This document shows, in pieces, positions 61,194 to 64,000 of a stretch of DNA of 64,000 nt. The first letter of the stretch is position 1. Every line of letters begins with the position of its first letter. Under the pieces are notes generated by a model. The model made no database searches, was not told the origin of the DNA, and was given only the letters and a program-made list of their open reading frames with translations. This DNA is from Thermoplasmatota archaeon (lineage in GTDB: Archaea > Thermoplasmatota > Thermoplasmata > Thermoplasmatales > Thermoplasmataceae): NCBI GenBank assembly GCA_023379355.1, contig JAMCUD010000016.1:3218-67217 (forward strand), in the 5' to 3' direction. A program made the position numbers and the translations under genes.

Positions 61194-62222
61194 TCAGACA
61201 GGACCTCCGTTTGACATGTTTCCTGAAGATATAAGCTTGGATAAACTTGCAGGAGGCGCAGTGGAATTGTAGAGTATGCAATGTGTCAATGGGGAGAGTC
61301 CATAGGGAATCATCAGGCTGTTATGTTCAATCACGTACAGGGTGAAGTTCATTGAAAGATTATAGTAAGGTTCATTGGCAGGAACTGAGATCAGAAGATA
61401 TATGGCTCCACCTGTGAATTCTGTCCCACTGTAATTTAAATTATAACCAGCATAATAGCCGGAGAGCCCCGGGTCCCCGAAATTGGTCTGGTTGGAAAGG
61501 TTCAGGTAGGGCATTCCCTTAGCTATTGCAGCAGAACGGTAAATAAAGAGGAACTGAATTTCTCCAGTTTCCAGGGGGGCCACAAGGTCTGCGGCGCTGG
61601 AGGCTGTTACATTTCCACTGTTACTGATGAGTCTTGATGTGTAATAGGAAGTGTTGTTTTCAAGGATCTTACCTGCAACCTGAAGGCTCAGCCATCCTCT
61701 GTAACCCGCTGGATCTGTAAGTGGGTCAGAAATTCCAACTCTGACAGTGCCAGATGTAAGATTGTAATATCCTTCACGGAGAAGGTCGGTGTTGTTCGTG
61801 GCATACCCCAGATCAAGATCATGAACGATTGACTTAGCAAATGAACTTTCTCCGGTTCCGTTGAAGTATGCCAGAGCAAGATGGTCTGTTGCAAAGGCAA
61901 CTGCCCATCCGGAATAATGGGTTCCCAGATAGCTCTGGTTATAGGATGAAAGTGCCACTGAGATGAAATTTGTTGATGTTTCTCCCTGGCTGATCTCACG
62001 GGCCATATCATAGGAACCACCAGATTTTACTGGTAGGAATGGGATTCCGGTACTGTTCTTGAATGAACTGAGAAGCGAATTGCTTTCCTGAAGGTAAGCA
62101 TCGGCAGAAAAGACTGATAGCTGATCGGTTTCTTTCTTGTTAATTGAAAGGGCAAAATGGATGCCAATCCCAACAAGTATAAACGCAACCACCACAATAG
62201 TGACAACCAGCTTATTTACCAT
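61194..62222 (-). CDS. wtpA: Tungstate/molybdate-binding protein (WtpA-like)
   Basis: 342 residues from the ATG at 62222, 25 bp from a TATA box. N-terminal TM anchor (about 3-24) then a type II periplasmic binding fold: LSVFSADAYLQESNSLLSSF, and the anion-site motif ISDPLTDPAGYRGW, matching WtpA (DP..GYR). Many N-x-S/T sites in the ectodomain. Tungstate versus molybdate cannot be decided from sequence. It is divergent from a Tfx-family regulator. The longer ORF start at 62297 would run through the promoter. Confidence 0.82.
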   Translation of the reverse strand: MVNKLVVTIVVVAFILVGIGIHFALSINKKETDQLSVFSADAYLQESNSLLSSFKNSTGIPFLPVKSGGSYDMAREISQGETSTNFISVALSSYNQSYLGTHYSGWAVAFATDHLALAYFNGTGESSFAKSIVHDLDLGYATNNTDLLREGYYNLTSGTVRVGISDPLTDPAGYRGWLSLQVAGKILENNTSYYTSRLISNSGNVTASSAADLVAPLETGEIQFLFIYRSAAIAKGMPYLNLSNQTNFGDPGLSGYYAGYNLNYSGTEFTGGAIYLLISVPANEPYYNLSMNFTLYVIEHNSLMIPYGLSPLTHCILYNSTAPPASLSKLISSGNMSNGGPV

Positions 62223-62243
62223 GGGAAAGGCAGTGGGGGTTGG

Positions 62244-62250
62244 TATATAA
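62244..62250 (-). promoter_or_regulatory. TATA box of wtpA
   Basis: TATATAA on the plus strand (62244-62250) is centred 25 bp from the wtpA ATG, implying a leaderless transcript. Confidence 0.5.
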
Positions 62251-62274
62251 TTATGTTTAAAATTGAAGAAAATA

Positions 62275-62288
62275 AAACGATATCGTTT
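62275..62288. promoter_or_regulatory. 14-bp perfect palindrome between wtpA and the Tfx-family gene
   Basis: AAACGATATCGTTT lies 28-41 bp before the Tfx ATG and about 53-66 bp upstream of the wtpA start. Position between the divergent genes and symmetry fit an operator for a dimeric regulator, most simply the Tfx homologue. Confidence 0.5.
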
Positions 62289-62315
62289 AATATTCAAACC
62301 GTCTGGAGGAACTGA

Positions 62316-62717
62316 ATGAAAACTCTGTTCACAGAAAGGCAGATTGAAATCGCAAAATTGGTCTATTCAGGCGATTCGATGAAGCAAATATCTAAAAAGC
62401 TGGGAATATCAGTCCAGGATGTCAGCATTACAGCAAAGAGGTTCAGGGAAAACCTGGAAAAAGCATTCAATACTGTTAATTTTGCAAAGAACCTTTCTTT
62501 TTCAGGGATTATCGTTATAGAATCCGGCACTCATATTCTCGATGCGGCAAGGAGAATAATCAATGAAGCAGACAGGCTCGAAATAAAATTACAGGACAAC
62601 ACCGTAACTCTTGTCAACACCTTAAGGTCTTATCTCGGGAAGGGTTTGAAGAGCGGTGTTTCAACAGACCGGTTGCAGATAGCACTGATGAGGGATGGAA
62701 CCATCAGGGTGTTCTAG
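62316..62717 (+). CDS. Tfx-family transcriptional regulator
   Basis: 133 residues. The N-terminal HTH is FTERQIEIAKLVYSGDSMKQISKKLGISVQDVS (about 5-37), a typical sigma70-r4-like helix pair, followed by AKRFRENLEKAFNTV. The C-terminal domain (about 60-133) holds SGIIVIESGT and the repeated beta/helix pattern of TFX_C. Tfx of Methanothermobacter binds the molybdenum formylmethanofuran dehydrogenase operon. Here the gene is divergent from wtpABC, so control by molybdate or tungstate is a reasonable inference. GGAGGA lies 6 bp before the ATG. Confidence 0.85.
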   Translation: MKTLFTERQIEIAKLVYSGDSMKQISKKLGISVQDVSITAKRFRENLEKAFNTVNFAKNLSFSGIIVIESGTHILDAARRIINEADRLEIKLQDNTVTLVNTLRSYLGKGLKSGVSTDRLQIALMRDGTIRVF

Positions 62718-63676
62718 ATTCTCCTCATGTAAACGTTAGTAACAGAGTGATCCGCACCCTTCCTCAGTATAAGGTGCGAATGGAACTTTGTGGGTTCGAT
62801 GTTTTCCCTGAGATTCACCCCATTGATCCTGTCCCATATCTCAGAGGCCTTTTTCACCGACTCCTGTACATCCAGTTGACCATATCCTCTGAAGAACGAT
62901 CTTGGATCCCTGAATGCGGTTTCCCTGAAAACCAAAAACCTGTCAATATACCATTGTTTGATATGTTCTTCAAGAGCATCCACATAGATGGAAAAATCAA
63001 AGAAATCGGATACCAGCAGTTCCGGGGTATTTGGAGGATGTGCCAGAGTCTTTCTGGTCTGCAGAACATTCAGCCCCTCCAGGATAAGGACATCCGGGTG
63101 GTCTATGGTCTCATATGTATCTGGAACTATGTCATAGATGAGATGGGAATAGACCGGAATTCTGCACTGACCCTTCCCGCTCTTCAGATCATATAGAAAA
63201 TTTATCAGTGACCTGATGTCGTAACTTTCTGGGAAACCCTTCCTTTCCATAAGCCCCTTATCTTTAAGGACAGAGTTGGGGTAAAGAAATCCGTCTGTGG
63301 CTACGAGGTCTACCTTCGGCTTATCCTGCCATCTTGAGATGAGGGTCTTCAGCAATCTTGCAGTGGTGCTTTTCCCAACTGCAACACTCCCGGCTATTCC
63401 GATGACATACGGGACCCTGTCAACATTCTCATTAAGGAAGGTTTTTCTTGCCCTGAAAAGACCGTCTGAAGCATCAAAATAGAGCTTTAGAAGTCTTGAG
63501 ATCGCAAGGTAGACCTCCTCAACCTCCACAAATGATACTCTCTCATTTATTCCTCTTATGATCTTCAAATCCTCCTCGGAAATAGACATTGGAGTCGAAT
63601 CCCGCAGTTTCTTCCACTCCTCTCTCGAAAATGAAACATATGGGCTTGTACCGGAACGGTTAAGATTGCTGAACAT
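62714..63676 (-). CDS. coaA: Type I pantothenate kinase, bacterial type
   Basis: 320 residues, full length of bacterial CoaA. P-loop GIAGSVAVGKSTTAR (93-107; Lys102, Arg107), TDGFLYPNSVLK, KGFPESYD, VYSHLIYDIVPD (His178) and LEGLNVLQ. It phosphorylates pantothenate, first step of CoA synthesis. Motifs follow E. coli CoaA closely, including His178 and Arg107 at the sites where CoA inhibits the E. coli enzyme. The divergent type I homologue PTO0232 of Picrophilus torridus is reported to lack CoA feedback. An ATATATAT box about 21 bp upstream fits a leaderless start. Overlaps the Tfx stop by 4 bp. Confidence 0.93.
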   Translation of the reverse strand: MFSNLNRSGTSPYVSFSREEWKKLRDSTPMSISEEDLKIIRGINERVSFVEVEEVYLAISRLLKLYFDASDGLFRARKTFLNENVDRVPYVIGIAGSVAVGKSTTARLLKTLISRWQDKPKVDLVATDGFLYPNSVLKDKGLMERKGFPESYDIRSLINFLYDLKSGKGQCRIPVYSHLIYDIVPDTYETIDHPDVLILEGLNVLQTRKTLAHPPNTPELLVSDFFDFSIYVDALEEHIKQWYIDRFLVFRETAFRDPRSFFRGYGQLDVQESVKKASEIWDRINGVNLRENIEPTKFHSHLILRKGADHSVTNVYMRRI

Positions 63677-63693
63677 TTGATGCGACCTTCCGC

Positions 63694-63701
63694 ATATATA
63701 T
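63694..63701 (-). promoter_or_regulatory. TATA box of coaA
   Basis: ATATATAT is centred 21-22 bp before the coaA ATG at 63676. Confidence 0.4.
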
Positions 63702-63958
63702 GGAATATGAATATCTTTTTAACTGAAGGGTACCCGCTGTTAAAAGGATACACGAATTATCGCCCTTTCCTGTTCAGATGAAGCAATGTCTGGAAATTGG
63801 AAGAATGTACAGTGTTATTCATTTCGTTGTCTAGGTTAAAACCCAATGGTTTCCGGGGAAGTTTGAATTTGTCTCAAATTTAAGATATGGTCCATTGGTT
63901 TAATATATATACTAGACAGAATAAATATCTGATCAGAAAGCTAGCATAGATTATTGAA

Positions 63959-64000
63959 CGCTGGGAGGGAGATTCGAACTCCCGAGCTACAAGAGCACAT
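63959..64000 (-). tRNA. tRNA 3' part, probably tRNA-Ser (cut by window edge)
   Basis: On the minus strand the last 42 nt show T-arm GGGAG-TTCGAAT-CTCCC, acceptor 3' strand TCCCAGC and discriminator G. Ahead of the T-arm lies GTGCT-CTTGT-AGCTC, a possible class II variable arm (one mismatch). Class II plus discriminator G points to Ser; the anticodon is beyond the window. Confidence 0.65.

Noticed and set aside
63959..64000. Reading the terminal tRNA as tRNA-His (GTG) of class I
   Set aside because: That fold would put C at position 37 and G at the discriminator, both wrong for His; the class II Ser reading fits better.
1..64000. CRISPR array, phage or toxin-antitoxin cluster
   Set aside because: No regularly spaced repeats, cas genes, phage structural genes or paired small toxin-antitoxin genes were seen by reading.

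Overview
The window is a gene-dense stretch of an archaeal chromosome, most probably from the order Thermoplasmatales (Euryarchaeota, acidophilic, cell-wall-less). The archaeal assignment is direct: archaeal-type S-adenosylmethionine synthetase, XerA recombinase, prefoldin alpha, FtsY, XPD-type Fe-S helicase, beta-CASP RNase, PIN-KH ATPase, DRG GTPase, GGPP synthase, and many leaderless genes with a TATA element about 25 bp before the start codon. The order is inferred from the combination with a bacterial-type CoaA (Thermoplasmatales lack pantoate kinase), PurH and a B12-dependent ribonucleotide reductase. I cannot name a species.

Layout: 1-4183 (minus) is an accessory operon: a winged-helix protein, a 3-TM membrane protein, a TasA/AbpA-like secreted protein with a SipW-type signal, a DUF5305-like membrane-anchored ectodomain protein and a polytopic protein ending in a signal peptidase I domain (cut by the window edge). 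A 770-bp gene-poor gap follows. 4955-25319 is mostly core: rpe, a dehydrogenase, xerA, GGPP synthase, rnhB, TPR protein, XPD helicase, ClC channel, GNAT, SAM synthetase, purH, presenilin-like protease, topA, HemK2-like methylase, DRG GTPase, acylphosphatase and a three-gene formiminoglutamate/folate-threonine lyase operon. 25663-29506 holds class II RNR, thiolase and tRNA-Leu(GAG). 29832-39059 is transport: a fused NitT/TauT-type permease, a DMT transporter with a broken N terminus, a complete CUT1 sugar ABC transporter, a Gfo/Idh/MocA dehydrogenase and an XRE regulator. 39204-46421 carries a second signal peptidase, the pgk-pfdA-ftsY operon, a UDP-sulfoquinovose pair (nucleotidyltransferase plus SQD1/Agl3-type synthase) and a MetE-like protein. 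46488-55317 has MarC, an orphan NitT/TauT ATPase, mtnP plus beta-CASP RNase, an AsnB-like ATP-PPase divergent from a PINA-like ATPase, leucyl aminopeptidase, a tRNA thiolation enzyme and tRNA-Ile(GAU). 55318-64000 has a 700-bp gap with a possible transposase remnant, a 3-methyladenine glycosylase, a HTH_10 regulator with its own operator, a small divergent protein, a five-gene wtpABC-Gfo/Idh-UbiA run, a Tfx-family regulator, CoaA and the 3' end of a tRNA.

The most interesting items are the archaeal SipW/TasA-like operon at the left edge, the Tfx regulator divergent from a tungstate/molybdate transporter with a 14-bp perfect palindrome between them, the HTH_10 gene whose inverted repeat lies between its TATA box and start codon, and two divergent gene pairs that seem to share one palindromic TATA element. 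Metabolically, the genes point to sugar uptake and oxidation, one-carbon/folate supply to PurH, SAM/MTA recycling and a sulfoquinovose-containing surface glycan.
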